Shown: piece after piece, positions 44,135 to 52,291 of the stretch
Numbering within the stretch: the first letter of the stretch is position 1
How the letters are laid out: each line of letters begins with the position of its first letter
Origin: Collibacillus ludicampi
GTDB lineage: Bacteria; Bacillota; Bacilli; Tumebacillales; BOQE01
Direction: 5' to 3'
NCBI RefSeq assembly: GCF_023705585.1
Contig: NZ_BOQE01000001.1
Span: 1,688,501 to 1,752,500, forward strand
DNA length: 64,000 nucleotides
The notes under the pieces: generated by a model
What the model saw: the letters and a program-made list of their open reading frames with translations, nothing else
Database searches by the model: none
Told to the model about the DNA's origin: nothing
Position numbers and translations under genes: made by a program

Positions 44135-45964
44135 GTGTGTGGAATTGTTGGATATATCGGCTTTCGTCCAGCTCAGGACGTTTTGATCAAAGGGCTTAGC
44201 AAATTGGAGTATCGGGGATACGATTCGGCAGGTATTGCCGTTTTTGACAATGGTGACCTGCATGTGGAAAAATCAGTAGGCCGTTTGGCTGTATTGGAAG
44301 AACAAATTGATGGAACGATTCCTGGATTTCTGGGAATCGGCCATACACGCTGGGCAACCCATGGACGTCCTTCCGATGATAATGCACACCCACATACCGA
44401 TTGCAGCGGAAGATTTGTCGTCGTGCATAACGGTATCATTGAAAACTATCTCAAGTTGCGGGAAGAATTGATCGCCAAAGGGCACACGTTCCAGTCGGAA
44501 ACTGATACGGAAGTGGTCGCTCATTTGATCGAAGAACTGTATGACGGCGATCTCTTCAATACGACGATCCGTTTATTGGAGAAGATCGAAGGTGCTTACG
44601 CGCTCGGCATCATCGCAAGAGATGAACCGGATAAGCTCATCGCCGTGCGCAAAGCATCCCCACTCGTGATCGGTATCGGCGAAGGGGAGAATTTTATCGC
44701 TTCCGATATTCCTGCCATACTGGAATATACCCGCGAGACCTATATTCTCGATGACGGGGAAATGGCTGTGCTCACACGCGGCCAAGTGGACGTATACGAT
44801 TTTGCCGGCAACAAGATTGACAAAGATATTTTCCATGTGACATGGGATACGGTAGCGGCAGAGAAGGGCGGCTATGAGCACTTCATGATCAAAGAGATTC
44901 ATGAACAGCCGAAAGCGATTAAAGATACGTTAACTTCCCGGATCTCGGAAGACGGACAGCGGGTCGTCTTGAATGAAGTGTCACTCACAAAGGAACAGAT
45001 GAAGGAGATCGACCGCATACACATCATTGCATGCGGCACCTCTTGGCATGCGGGTATCGTAGGGAAAGCGGCGATCGAACAATTGACTCGTGTCCCTGTC
45101 GATGTGGAAATCGCCTCTGAATACCGTTACAGCGACCCGATCATCACCGATAAAACACTCGTGATCGTGATTTCCCAATCGGGCGAAACTGCCGACACAT
45201 TGGCAGCCATGCGCGAGGCGAAGCGTCTTGGATGTGCGCGCGTGCTCGCCATCACGAACGTGGTGGGTTCCACGATCGCCCGTGAAGCGGATGATGTGAT
45301 CATCACTTGGGCAGGCCCGGAAATTTCGGTGGCTTCCACAAAGGCATACTCGACACAATTGATCGCTCTTTACCTGTTCGCATGCTACTTTGCACAGGAA
45401 CGCGAAACCGAAGGGGCGAAGGAAGTACCGGAGATCCTGAATGCACTCAAGAACCTGCCCGCTCAGGCGGAAAAAGTCCTTCAGACCGCACCGGCGATCG
45501 AAGCGTTCGCTCGCGCATATGCCGACAAAGAAGATGCGTTCTTCATCGGCCGCGGTCTTGACTATGCCGTGTCGCTGGAAGGAGCGCTCAAACTCAAAGA
45601 GATCTCCTATATCCATGCGGAAGCGTATGCGGCTGGCGAGCTGAAGCACGGCACCTTGGCTTTGATCATCGAAGGTGTTCCCGTCATCGCCCTCGCCACA
45701 CAAGATCATCTGTACGAGAAAATGATCTCCAATATCGTCGAAGTCAAAGCGCGCGGCGCTTACGTTCTCGCCCTCGCATGGCAAGGCGATCAAGAGATTG
45801 GCAAAACGGTCGACCAGGTGATCACCATCCCGCGCACCTTGCCGTTCCTGGCTCCCGTGCTTGCCGTGATTCCGTTGCAGTTGCTGGCCTACTATGCATC
45901 AGTAGCACGCGGCAACGACGTCGACAAGCCGCGGAATTTGGCAAAGAGCGTGACGGTGGAGTAA
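44135..45964 (+). CDS. glmS: Glutamine-fructose-6-phosphate aminotransferase (isomerizing)
   Basis: 609 residues. It makes glucosamine-6-phosphate from fructose-6-phosphate and glutamine. The GTG-encoded methionine is removed to expose the nucleophile Cys in CGIVGYIG. An N-terminal glutaminase domain (about 1-220) precedes two SIS sugar-isomerase domains (SQSGETADTLAA marks the first), ending RNLAKSVTVE. AAGGAGG site. Controlled by the upstream ribozyme. Confidence 0.98.
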   Translation: MCGIVGYIGFRPAQDVLIKGLSKLEYRGYDSAGIAVFDNGDLHVEKSVGRLAVLEEQIDGTIPGFLGIGHTRWATHGRPSDDNAHPHTDCSGRFVVVHNGIIENYLKLREELIAKGHTFQSETDTEVVAHLIEELYDGDLFNTTIRLLEKIEGAYALGIIARDEPDKLIAVRKASPLVIGIGEGENFIASDIPAILEYTRETYILDDGEMAVLTRGQVDVYDFAGNKIDKDIFHVTWDTVAAEKGGYEHFMIKEIHEQPKAIKDTLTSRISEDGQRVVLNEVSLTKEQMKEIDRIHIIACGTSWHAGIVGKAAIEQLTRVPVDVEIASEYRYSDPIITDKTLVIVISQSGETADTLAAMREAKRLGCARVLAITNVVGSTIAREADDVIITWAGPEISVASTKAYSTQLIALYLFACYFAQERETEGAKEVPEILNALKNLPAQAEKVLQTAPAIEAFARAYADKEDAFFIGRGLDYAVSLEGALKLKEISYIHAEAYAAGELKHGTLALIIEGVPVIALATQDHLYEKMISNIVEVKARGAYVLALAWQGDQEIGKTVDQVITIPRTLPFLAPVLAVIPLQLLAYYASVARGNDVDKPRNLAKSVTVE

Positions 45965-45994
45965 AGAAGAGAAATATGGGTGGAATTTTTGTGG

Positions 45995-46060
45995 TCCGTA
46001 ACTACGTTTGATCCTGACGATAACTAATATTGAACCCGAATTGTAACTACATTTGATCCT
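45995..46060 (+). repeat. Two direct repeats AACTACRTTTGATCCT after glmS
   Basis: GTAACTACGTTTGATCCT (about 45997-46014) and GTAACTACATTTGATCCT (about 46043-46060) differ at one base. Spaced direct repeats of this kind occur at the ends of IS21-type elements, but no transposase is nearby; this origin is a guess. Confidence 0.45.
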
Positions 46061-46070
46061 AATATGTTCA

Positions 46071-46110
46071 TCCCGTAGTGGCAGAAACCTTGCTACTACG
46101 GGATTTTTAT
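46071..46110 (+). terminator. Intrinsic terminator after glmS
   Basis: TCCCGTAGT pairs with ACTACGGGA (9 bp, plus inner GCA/TGC), followed by TTTTT. Confidence 0.85.
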
Positions 46111-46188
46111 TTTAACAACTCAGGATGGAGGTATATGATACAAACTGTCGAATCATGTATATAAAGTGCAAATTCTGCTTAGTGTACC

Positions 46189-46631
46189 CGTCAAATAAAA
46201 ACGGTAAATAGTCAAATACCTTGTTCCCTGGCTAAATAAAACTGTTTCCTGAACACGAGTGAAAATCGGATTGAGTACCCGATACCGCTCGTGTTTTTCT
46301 TTTAGAGCAGGGAGAAAGCAGGATTTAGGGGTAAGGGATAAGGGGGCGAAAAGCAGGGATAAAAGCAGGGGTTAAATACAAGGGAGATAGGGCGAAAAGC
46401 CCGTCAAATCAAGGGTTTCAAGGGATAAGAGGGAGAGAAAACGTGGGGGAATGATTGAGAAAAAGCGGGAGAATAAGATTGAGAAAAGGCAGGAAGATGG
46501 ACCCAAACCCCTTAACCCTTGACCCTTATACCTGCCTTTCCACGGAACGTTTTTATTTTCCTAAAAAAAGCGGGGAGTAGGGTAAAACAGGGGTAAGGGA
46601 AGGGGGATTCAGACACCGTTTTTATTTGACG
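46189..46631. mobile_element. Non-coding segment with 17-bp perfect inverted ends, MITE-like
   Basis: CGTCAAATAAAAACGGT (46189-46205) recurs as its exact reverse complement at 46615-46631, bounding 443 bases with no credible gene. The segment contains a terminator hairpin and many guanine tracts. I see no clear target-site duplication, so mobility is not shown. Confidence 0.45.
46253..46303 (+). terminator. Strong hairpin with T-run inside the 46.2-46.6 kb segment
   Basis: ACACGAGTG pairs with CGCTCGTGT (9 bp, one wobble), with inner ATCGG/CCGAT, followed by TTTTT. No gene directly upstream needs it. Confidence 0.7.
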
Positions 46632-46691
46632 ACAGAAAATGGAAAAAATCAAGAATGCAGGTGGGACAAGGGATGAGGGGATGGGGGAGGG
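46328..46691 (+). other. Guanine-tract-rich stretch with G-quadruplex motifs
   Basis: 46572-46606 has five G-tracts with loops of 4, 7, 3 and 3 bases; 46663-46691 has five G-tracts with loops of 4, 4, 2 and 1-2; 46328-46358 has four with one 9-base loop. All guanines are on the + strand. The first and second lie inside the inverted-end segment and the third just outside. Confidence 0.65.
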
Positions 46692-47056
46692 AAGGTCAGT
46701 GTACATTTATTTTTTATGCTTACAACTGGACAGGTCTTTTGGACCTTCCCTGCTTTAGCCGACGAAGTTAGCTGACGGGTAGGATGGCAGAGAAGTGCTT
46801 CACTCATCCCTCCTGAAATCCTCAGGATTAACCCCACTTGATTGGTTCCTCCGCTCTTGGCTTTCACCAAGATTAGGCCGTGATTCAATTGTTGATATGA
46901 TCATACTCCTTATTCAAACAGTATGCACGAGCGTATTTTTCACAAAAAAGACTTATTTTTTACCTCAATCCGTAATTAGACATAATTAAAGATATTCAAT
47001 CATACAGTATCTCATTTTTTGTTGTATCGCTATCATTGCGGGACGGTAACGAATGG
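46692..47056. other. Intergenic stretch, no gene recognised
   Basis: A minus-strand frame (46649-46888) gives a short peptide with no start site or domain and may be the degraded end of a mobile-element gene. The rest is AT-rich with nothing I can name. Confidence 0.4.
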
Positions 47057-47085
47057 TTGCGGCTGCAGATACTATTCGTTATAAT
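47057..47085 (+). promoter_or_regulatory. Promoter of the antiporter gene
   Basis: TTGCGG (47057-47062), a 17-base spacer and a perfect TATAAT (47080-47085). Confidence 0.7.
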
Positions 47086-47115
47086 AAACATAAATGAAAA
47101 TATGGGGAGTGTTGG

Positions 47116-47150
47116 AGGAGCCTGTCACCTGAGGCTCCTTTTATATTTTT
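47116..47150 (+). terminator. Terminator hairpin in the antiporter leader (attenuator candidate)
   Basis: AGGAGCCT and AGGCTCCT form a perfect 8-bp stem, followed by TTTTATATTTTTT. It lies about 25 bases after the expected transcription start and 28 bases before the antiporter start codon, so most transcripts should stop unless the leader is refolded. Confidence 0.65.
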
Positions 47151-47177
47151 TACCAAAAAATAACGAGGGGGAAAACC

Positions 47178-48437
47178 ATGCATTCTCATTCGGTTGACAT
47201 TGCGGTTAACTTCCTTAGATCAATGCTTATTTTTCTTTTAACAGGAACTGTTGGAGGAAAAGTAGCTGAAAAAATACGAATTCCTGATGTCGTTCTTTAC
47301 ATTTTAATCGGGATACTGTTGTCTCCATCATGCCTAGGTATTATCGAAATGAAAGCTGATTCGCCATCTTATCAGGTTATCCTCCTGTTTGGAGCCTCAT
47401 TTATTCTCTTTCATGGCGGGATGATTACACACCTAGACATACTGAAACAGGTGTGGCGCACGATTATACTCCTTTCTACCGTAGGTATGATTGTGACGGC
47501 GTTGGTTGTGAGCATTGCTGCCGTTTGGGTTTTCCATATTCCATTTCTACCGGCCTTATTATTGGGGGCTATTCTTGCATCCACAGATCCTGCAGCACTG
47601 GTTCCTATTTTCAATAAATTCCCAGTACGACACAAGGTCAGTCAGACTGTAATCACCGAGTCAGCCTTTACCGATGCGACAGGTGCAATCATGACGACTG
47701 TCGTTTTCTCCCTGCTTATGATCGGTGGAGGCAGTATCGAATGGGGAAGCATTGGACTCCAATTCGTACGACTTGCCATTGGCGGCATACTGGTCGGCAG
47801 CGTAATCGGATGGATCGCCGCCTTCCTCATATCGGAGAATGACCGCGGCCTTCTGCGTGAGTTCACGCCGATGGTCATAGTCATCACCGTGCTAGCCGCC
47901 TATCTCGTTGCGGAACGGATTCATGCCAGTGGCTTCATGAGTGTATTCGTGGCCGGGATAATGATCGGCAACGCCGCATGGTTCAAGTTGACCATTCTAC
48001 CGAAGCAGGAGCATGCGGCACATGATTTCATTGAAGCGCTCGCCTTGAAACTACGGATGCTCATTTTTATCCTCCTGGGGAGCCAAGTTGATTTTAAGGT
48101 GCTTCAGGAATACGGATTGCAGAGCCTCCTGATCGTACTTATTTTCATGTTTGTCGCGCGCCCGCTCACCGTACTGCTTTGCCTCTTGCCGGATCGAAAG
48201 GCGAAATGGCAGAAGAATGAAGTTTTATTTATGTTCTGGACCCGTGAAACGGGAGTGATCGCGGCGGCTCTGGTTGGTATCGTAGCAAGTTCCGGCTTGT
48301 CGGAAGGCAAGTTAATGTCCGCGATCGTCTTTGTGGCGATTCTGTCGACCTTGCTATTACAGGCGAGTACCACACCAGCCGTCGCGAAGAATCTCCGCCT
48401 CCTGGAGGAAGAGCATTCGACAACAGTAAAAAACTAG
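47178..48437 (+). CDS. CPA-type cation/proton antiporter
   Basis: 419 residues with about 12 membrane segments. The ASTDPAALVPIF stretch (about 133-144) holds the conserved aspartate of sodium/proton exchangers, and ESAFTDATGAIMTT (about 161-174) a second ion-site aspartate. NhaP/CPA1-like; the ion (Na+, K+ or both) cannot be told. No regulatory TrkA-C domain follows. GAGGGGG site. Confidence 0.85.
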   Translation: MHSHSVDIAVNFLRSMLIFLLTGTVGGKVAEKIRIPDVVLYILIGILLSPSCLGIIEMKADSPSYQVILLFGASFILFHGGMITHLDILKQVWRTIILLSTVGMIVTALVVSIAAVWVFHIPFLPALLLGAILASTDPAALVPIFNKFPVRHKVSQTVITESAFTDATGAIMTTVVFSLLMIGGGSIEWGSIGLQFVRLAIGGILVGSVIGWIAAFLISENDRGLLREFTPMVIVITVLAAYLVAERIHASGFMSVFVAGIMIGNAAWFKLTILPKQEHAAHDFIEALALKLRMLIFILLGSQVDFKVLQEYGLQSLLIVLIFMFVARPLTVLLCLLPDRKAKWQKNEVLFMFWTRETGVIAAALVGIVASSGLSEGKLMSAIVFVAILSTLLLQASTTPAVAKNLRLLEEEHSTTVKN

Positions 48438-48446
48438 AGTTCCTAA

Positions 48447-48494
48447 AAAGTAAGAGGATGCAGACGAGTTCAGGCACATCCTCTTACTTTATTT
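48447..48494 (+). terminator. Intrinsic terminator after the antiporter
   Basis: A perfect 14-bp stem (48447-48460 with 48477-48490) and T-rich tail. Confidence 0.92.
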
Positions 48495-48616
48495 TCTGTG
48501 CTTGTACATTGCGTTCCAAGTGCAGCAATTCGCTGCGTGGTCGTTATTTGCTTTTTTTGGAGCAACAATTGGGTAAACTACATGGGATCACCAAGTGAAG
48601 GGAGAGCGTTTACGCG

Positions 48617-48730
48617 ATGATGCATAGTCATTGGCTTCATCCTCTTCTCGTTATCACCGCTGTCGTGGCGATCCTGTTTGCCATCTTCAAATTTAGCGGT
48701 TTGAAGCGAATTATCATCGGACGGCCGTTG
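48617..48730 (+). pseudogene. N-terminal fragment of an amino-acid permease-like protein
   Basis: About 38 codons starting MMHSHWLHPLLVI, with one hydrophobic segment and then GLKRIIIGRPL, which resembles the opening of APC-family permeases (KRLLIGRPL...). The sequence then jumps into an aldo/keto reductase in another frame. A good start codon and GGGAGAG site remain, so it is a left-over gene start. Confidence 0.5.
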
Positions 48731-49392
48731 CGAATACTCCTATGGAAGAAACACTTCGTGCACTTGATGACCTTCAAGCGCAAGGTAAGATTCTCTATCC
48801 AGCGGTAAGCAATTGGGCAGCCTGGCAAATTGCCAAGGCATTAGGAATTTCTGCAAAAGAACAACTTGCTCGATTTGAATTAATACAACCAATGTATAAC
48901 TTGGTGAAACGTCAAGCTGAGGTCGAAATTTTGCCCCTCGCCGTTTCCGAACAACTTGGAGTCATTTCCTATAGTCCTTTAGGAGGCGGACTCCTTACAG
49001 GAAAATATGGGGTGAATAAACGACCAGAGCAAGGACGGTTGGTTGAAGATAAAAGATATAAGGATCGCTATGCGGATGAAATGAATTTTATTGTAGCTGA
49101 CCGATTTAACGCCTATGCTGCGAAACATGGCATACACCCCGCAACGCTTGCAGTTGCCTGGGTGATGTCCCATCCTGCAATTACAGCACCTATTATCGGG
49201 GCAAGAAATTTAGAACAGCTTGAGGATTCGCTCGCTGCTATCGATGTGGATATGACTCCACAATGGCGTGATGAAATATTGTTACTCCTGCGCCTGCAAC
49301 GGACCGTACAGAAACGCTACTGCCGATGTGGACATGCCTCCATAACTGGATTGTCCAGCGGACACCCTTACGTGCCCGCTTTTCATGTCTAA
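48731..49392 (+). pseudogene. Aldo/keto reductase, C-terminal fragment
   Basis: The homology begins at NTPMEETLRALDDL, just after the place of the catalytic histidine, so the catalytic Asp, Tyr, Lys and His are all missing. The remaining 210 residues keep VSNW, SPLGGGLLTGKYG and the cofactor-binding PIIGARNLEQLEDSL. The end runs into repeat B in frame (RYCRCGH...). It cannot be an active reductase. Confidence 0.8.
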
Positions 49393-49397
49393 AATCG
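49316..49397 (+). repeat. Repeat B, copy 1, with terminator-like end
   Basis: This 82-base unit, GCTACTGCCGATGTGGACAT through AAAATCG, is about 80% identical to 58030-58113. Its 3' half folds as GCGGAC.../...CCGC followed by TTTT. Both copies directly follow aldo/keto reductase genes. Confidence 0.75.
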
Positions 49398-50011
49398 CCG
49401 TACCTCTTGTTGAAATGAAGGAGGCATAAATTCAAGATTGCCAATGAGATGATTTGTATGAATATTCACTCCTCAGCAGCGGCTGTTGTGGTTGGGCAGG
49501 TTAGCGAAAGATGACTTGATTAACTGTGAGAGCCGATATTATAGATTCACCTTTAACAAAAATCCAGGGTGTTTGCCATGACATGAGATGGGAAGGCATT
49601 TTATTCGGTGTGCCCGGCATGGGCGTTGTCTATAGGGTGGAAGTCCCGAATGGCGAAGGTAGCAGTAGCCATAGCTCAAGGCAAGGGTGTCCGCCGCGAG
49701 GCGGAATCTGAAGGAAGCTGGCGGCAAACCTCCGGCCTGAGGAACACGAACTTCATATAAGGCTAGCGATCGTTGGATGAGTCTGCCGAACAAGACGAAG
49801 TCCTTGCTACCGAAGGCGATCGAGAGTAAATGAAGCAGGTAGATGGAGGGAAAGACAGCGCTCTTACCCGGGGAGGCCTGCCGGCGCGCCGATTCAATTG
49901 GTAACCCGTACCGCGAGGTACGGCTGAACCGGCAGGAGTCAGCAGAGGCCATAGTACCTATAAGGAGACGTCTAAACAGGGAAGGGCCGAACATGATTGT
50001 GAGGGTTGTTC

Positions 50012-50166
50012 ATGGCTAGTTCGAGAGAAGAACAAAGAAAGCAGAAAATCCCGAAGGGGAGCTATCTTCAGGAGGAAGCAGTGAATCTGCGGGGGACTGG
50101 AGAAGCGCCGAGTTCTCCTCCGGCACGACCCAAGAACCAACCCGCGAAGTACGTCAGGATTTCCTG
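50012..50166 (+). CDS. Short intron ORF coupled to the reverse transcriptase
   Basis: A 51-codon frame starting MASSREEQRKQKIPKG ends at a TGA that overlaps the next ATG (TGATG). Similar leader peptide sequence precedes the reverse transcriptase in related introns; either it is translationally coupled or a frameshift separates the two. Confidence 0.45.
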
Positions 50167-50830
50167 ATGGAGCAAGTGGTAAACCGCGAGAATATGCTCA
50201 TGGCCCTGCACCGTGTCGAGAGAAACAAAGGAGCGGCAGGAGTTGACGGAATGGAGATAAAATCCCTTCGACCATTCTTGCTCGACAACTGGACGCATAT
50301 CCGAAACCAACTTCTCAACGGAACCTATCAACCGAAACCGGTCCGTCGAGTCGAAATCCCGAAACCAGACGGAGGAATACGGTTGCTAGGAATTCCAACG
50401 GTGCTGGACCGCTTGATCCAGCAGGCTCTTCTACAAGTCTTAACCCCGATCTTTGATCCCACGTTCTCGTCGCAGAGCTACGGCTTTCGCCCAGGGCGCA
50501 AAGCGCATATGGCCGTGAAACAAGCCCAGTCCTACATACGAGAAGGATACCGATATGTAGTAGACATGGACTTAGAGAAGTTCTTTGATCGAGTGAACCA
50601 CGACATCCTTATGGCGAAGCTTGCGAGAAAGATCATGGACAAACGCATTCTACGACTGATTCGTCGTTACCTACAGGCGGGAGTGATGATCAACGGATGT
50701 TGTGTAGCGACCGAAGAGGGAACGCCGCAAGGCGGCCCATTAAGTCCGCTCCTCGCGAATGTCATGCTGGATGAACTTGATAAAGAACTGACAAAAAGAG
50801 GCCATCGATTTGTGCGCTACGCTGATGATT
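50167..50830 (+). pseudogene. ltrA: Group II intron 1 reverse transcriptase, N-terminal part
   Basis: 221 codons, MEQVVNRENMLMALHRVERNKGAAGVDG, with RT blocks IPKPDGGIRLLGIPTV, SYGFRPGRKAH, DLEKFFDRVNHD and GTPQGGPLSPLLANV. It stops at the catalytic YADD motif, where intron 2 is inserted after GCTGATGATT. The C-terminal domain survives at 52011-52244. Confidence 0.88.
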
Positions 50831-52010
50831 GTGCGCCACGAAGGCGTAGAGCTAGTTGAAAGCTCGAAGGCCATGCTTAATCGAAGATGAGGGTGGGCCC
50901 CTCGGAGCCGCCATGCAGGTGGAGGCTTCAAACCACCGTAAGCTGCTATGGTCAAAAGCCATGGTAGTGAGCGTTACGGAAAAGGCGTAGCATGACTTCG
51001 TCAGGTGTGTGCCAATGGAGACGAACACAAGTGAACCACTGATAAAGTGTCGAAAGCGTAAGGATGTCATCAAAACCGGGAGGGAGTCGTTAGCCCGGGA
51101 TAAGTCTGGAGGATACCTGCTTACTGTCCAGATGGTGGCCGACATGGAGGTGGCGTGAACGTGGCACAGGCTTCGATTAGGAACGTGGGAACCTGCATTT
51201 CGATGTTAAGGGAAAACTCCAAGTGGAAGAAACGCAAGGACGAAAGTACCAATGCGATATGCAGGGGCGGAACAACCCGTAGTAGTCATGAAACTTCGTA
51301 ATGGAAGCGGAGCGAAGGGGTTGTGTTATCCAGTTTTGAACAGTGGTCAACCGCAAGGGAGGAGCCAATGAGCAAAACAAAGTCTTACGAAATCTCCAAA
51401 CATGTAGTACTCGAAGCGTTCCAAAGAGTAAAAGCCAACGGAGGAGCAGCCGGAGTAGACAACGTCAGCCTGGAGAAGTTCGAGTCAAATCTGAAAAATA
51501 ACCTTTATAAGATTTGGAACAGAATGTCGTCCGGGAGCTACTTTCCACCCCCCGGTGAAGGCGGTAGAAATACCCAAGAAAACGGGAGGTACGCGCATTC
51601 TCGGAATACCCACTGTGGCGGACCGAGTAGCGCAAATGGTCGTTAAAATCCATTTCGAGCCGAAGGTGGAGCCACACTTTCACCCGGATTCCTATGGATA
51701 TCGACCAGGAAAGTCGGCAGCAGATGCACTTGCAGTTACTCGAAAAAGATGTTGGAAGTATGATTGGGTGTTAGAATTTGACATCAAGGGGTTGTTCGAC
51801 AACATTGACCACGAACTATTGATGAAGGCCGTCCGCAAACACACGGACAATCCATGGGTGATTCTCTACATTGAGAGATGGCTAAAGGCACCATTTGAGA
51901 TGCCAGATGGAACCGTTGTGGAGCGGACAAAGGGCACACCGCAAGGCGGTGTAATAAGTCCTGTACTTGCAAATCTGTTTCTTCACTATGCGTTTGACAA
52001 ATGGATGCGA
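50831..52010 (+). mobile_element. Group II intron 2 nested in intron 1 (3' part lost)
   Basis: GTGCGCCACGAAGGCG (50831) is a group II 5' end placed exactly inside the YADD codons of the host reverse transcriptase. About 530 bases of ribozyme sequence precede its own reverse transcriptase. Domains V and VI are missing, since the element joins the C-terminal part of the intron 1 reverse transcriptase near 52005-52015. Confidence 0.8.
51368..52010 (+). pseudogene. ltrA: Group II intron 2 reverse transcriptase, frameshifted and truncated
   Basis: It starts MSKTKSYEISKHVVLEAFQRVKANGGAAGVD behind GGGAGG. A run of six C (51548-51553) shifts the frame after SGSYFPPP; removing one C restores PVKAVEIPKKTGGTRILG. 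The second part has SYGYRPGKSAADAL, EFDIKGLFDNIDHE and GTPQGGVISPVLANL, then leaves the family before YADD at the deletion point. Confidence 0.85.
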
Positions 52011-52244
52011 AGATTAAGAATGTGCCTGCTAAAACAATGGAAGGAACCGAAGACAAGAAGAAGGAATCTGATTGCCCTAGGAATCCCAGAGGAGCAAGCG
52101 GTTCTGATAAGCGGATCACGAAAAGGTTACTGGAGACTCTCCAGGACACCGCAATTAAATAAAGCCCTTGGCCTCACCTATTGGCGGAAACAAGGACTTA
52201 CAAGCTTAGTCGATAGACTTGACATACTTCGTTCCACAACATGA
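52011..52244 (+). pseudogene. ltrA: Intron 1 reverse transcriptase, C-terminal maturase domain fragment
   Basis: LRMCLLKQWKEPKTRRRN through SGSRKGYWRLSRTPQLNKALG is the maturase-specific domain of the intron 1 type. It is fused in frame to the intron 2 reverse transcriptase, making a chimeric frame 51555-52244. Both parents have tryptophan/arginine-rich sequence at the joint (WMRR|LRMC), so recombination there is plausible. Confidence 0.75.
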
Positions 52245-52291
52245 ACCGCCGTATACCGAACGGTACGTACGGTGGTGTGAGGAGACGGGGG

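Noticed and set aside
46649-46888. A 79-codon minus-strand frame as a gene
   Set aside because: No ribosome binding site or domain, and it overlaps a G-quadruplex motif; at most a mobile-element remnant.
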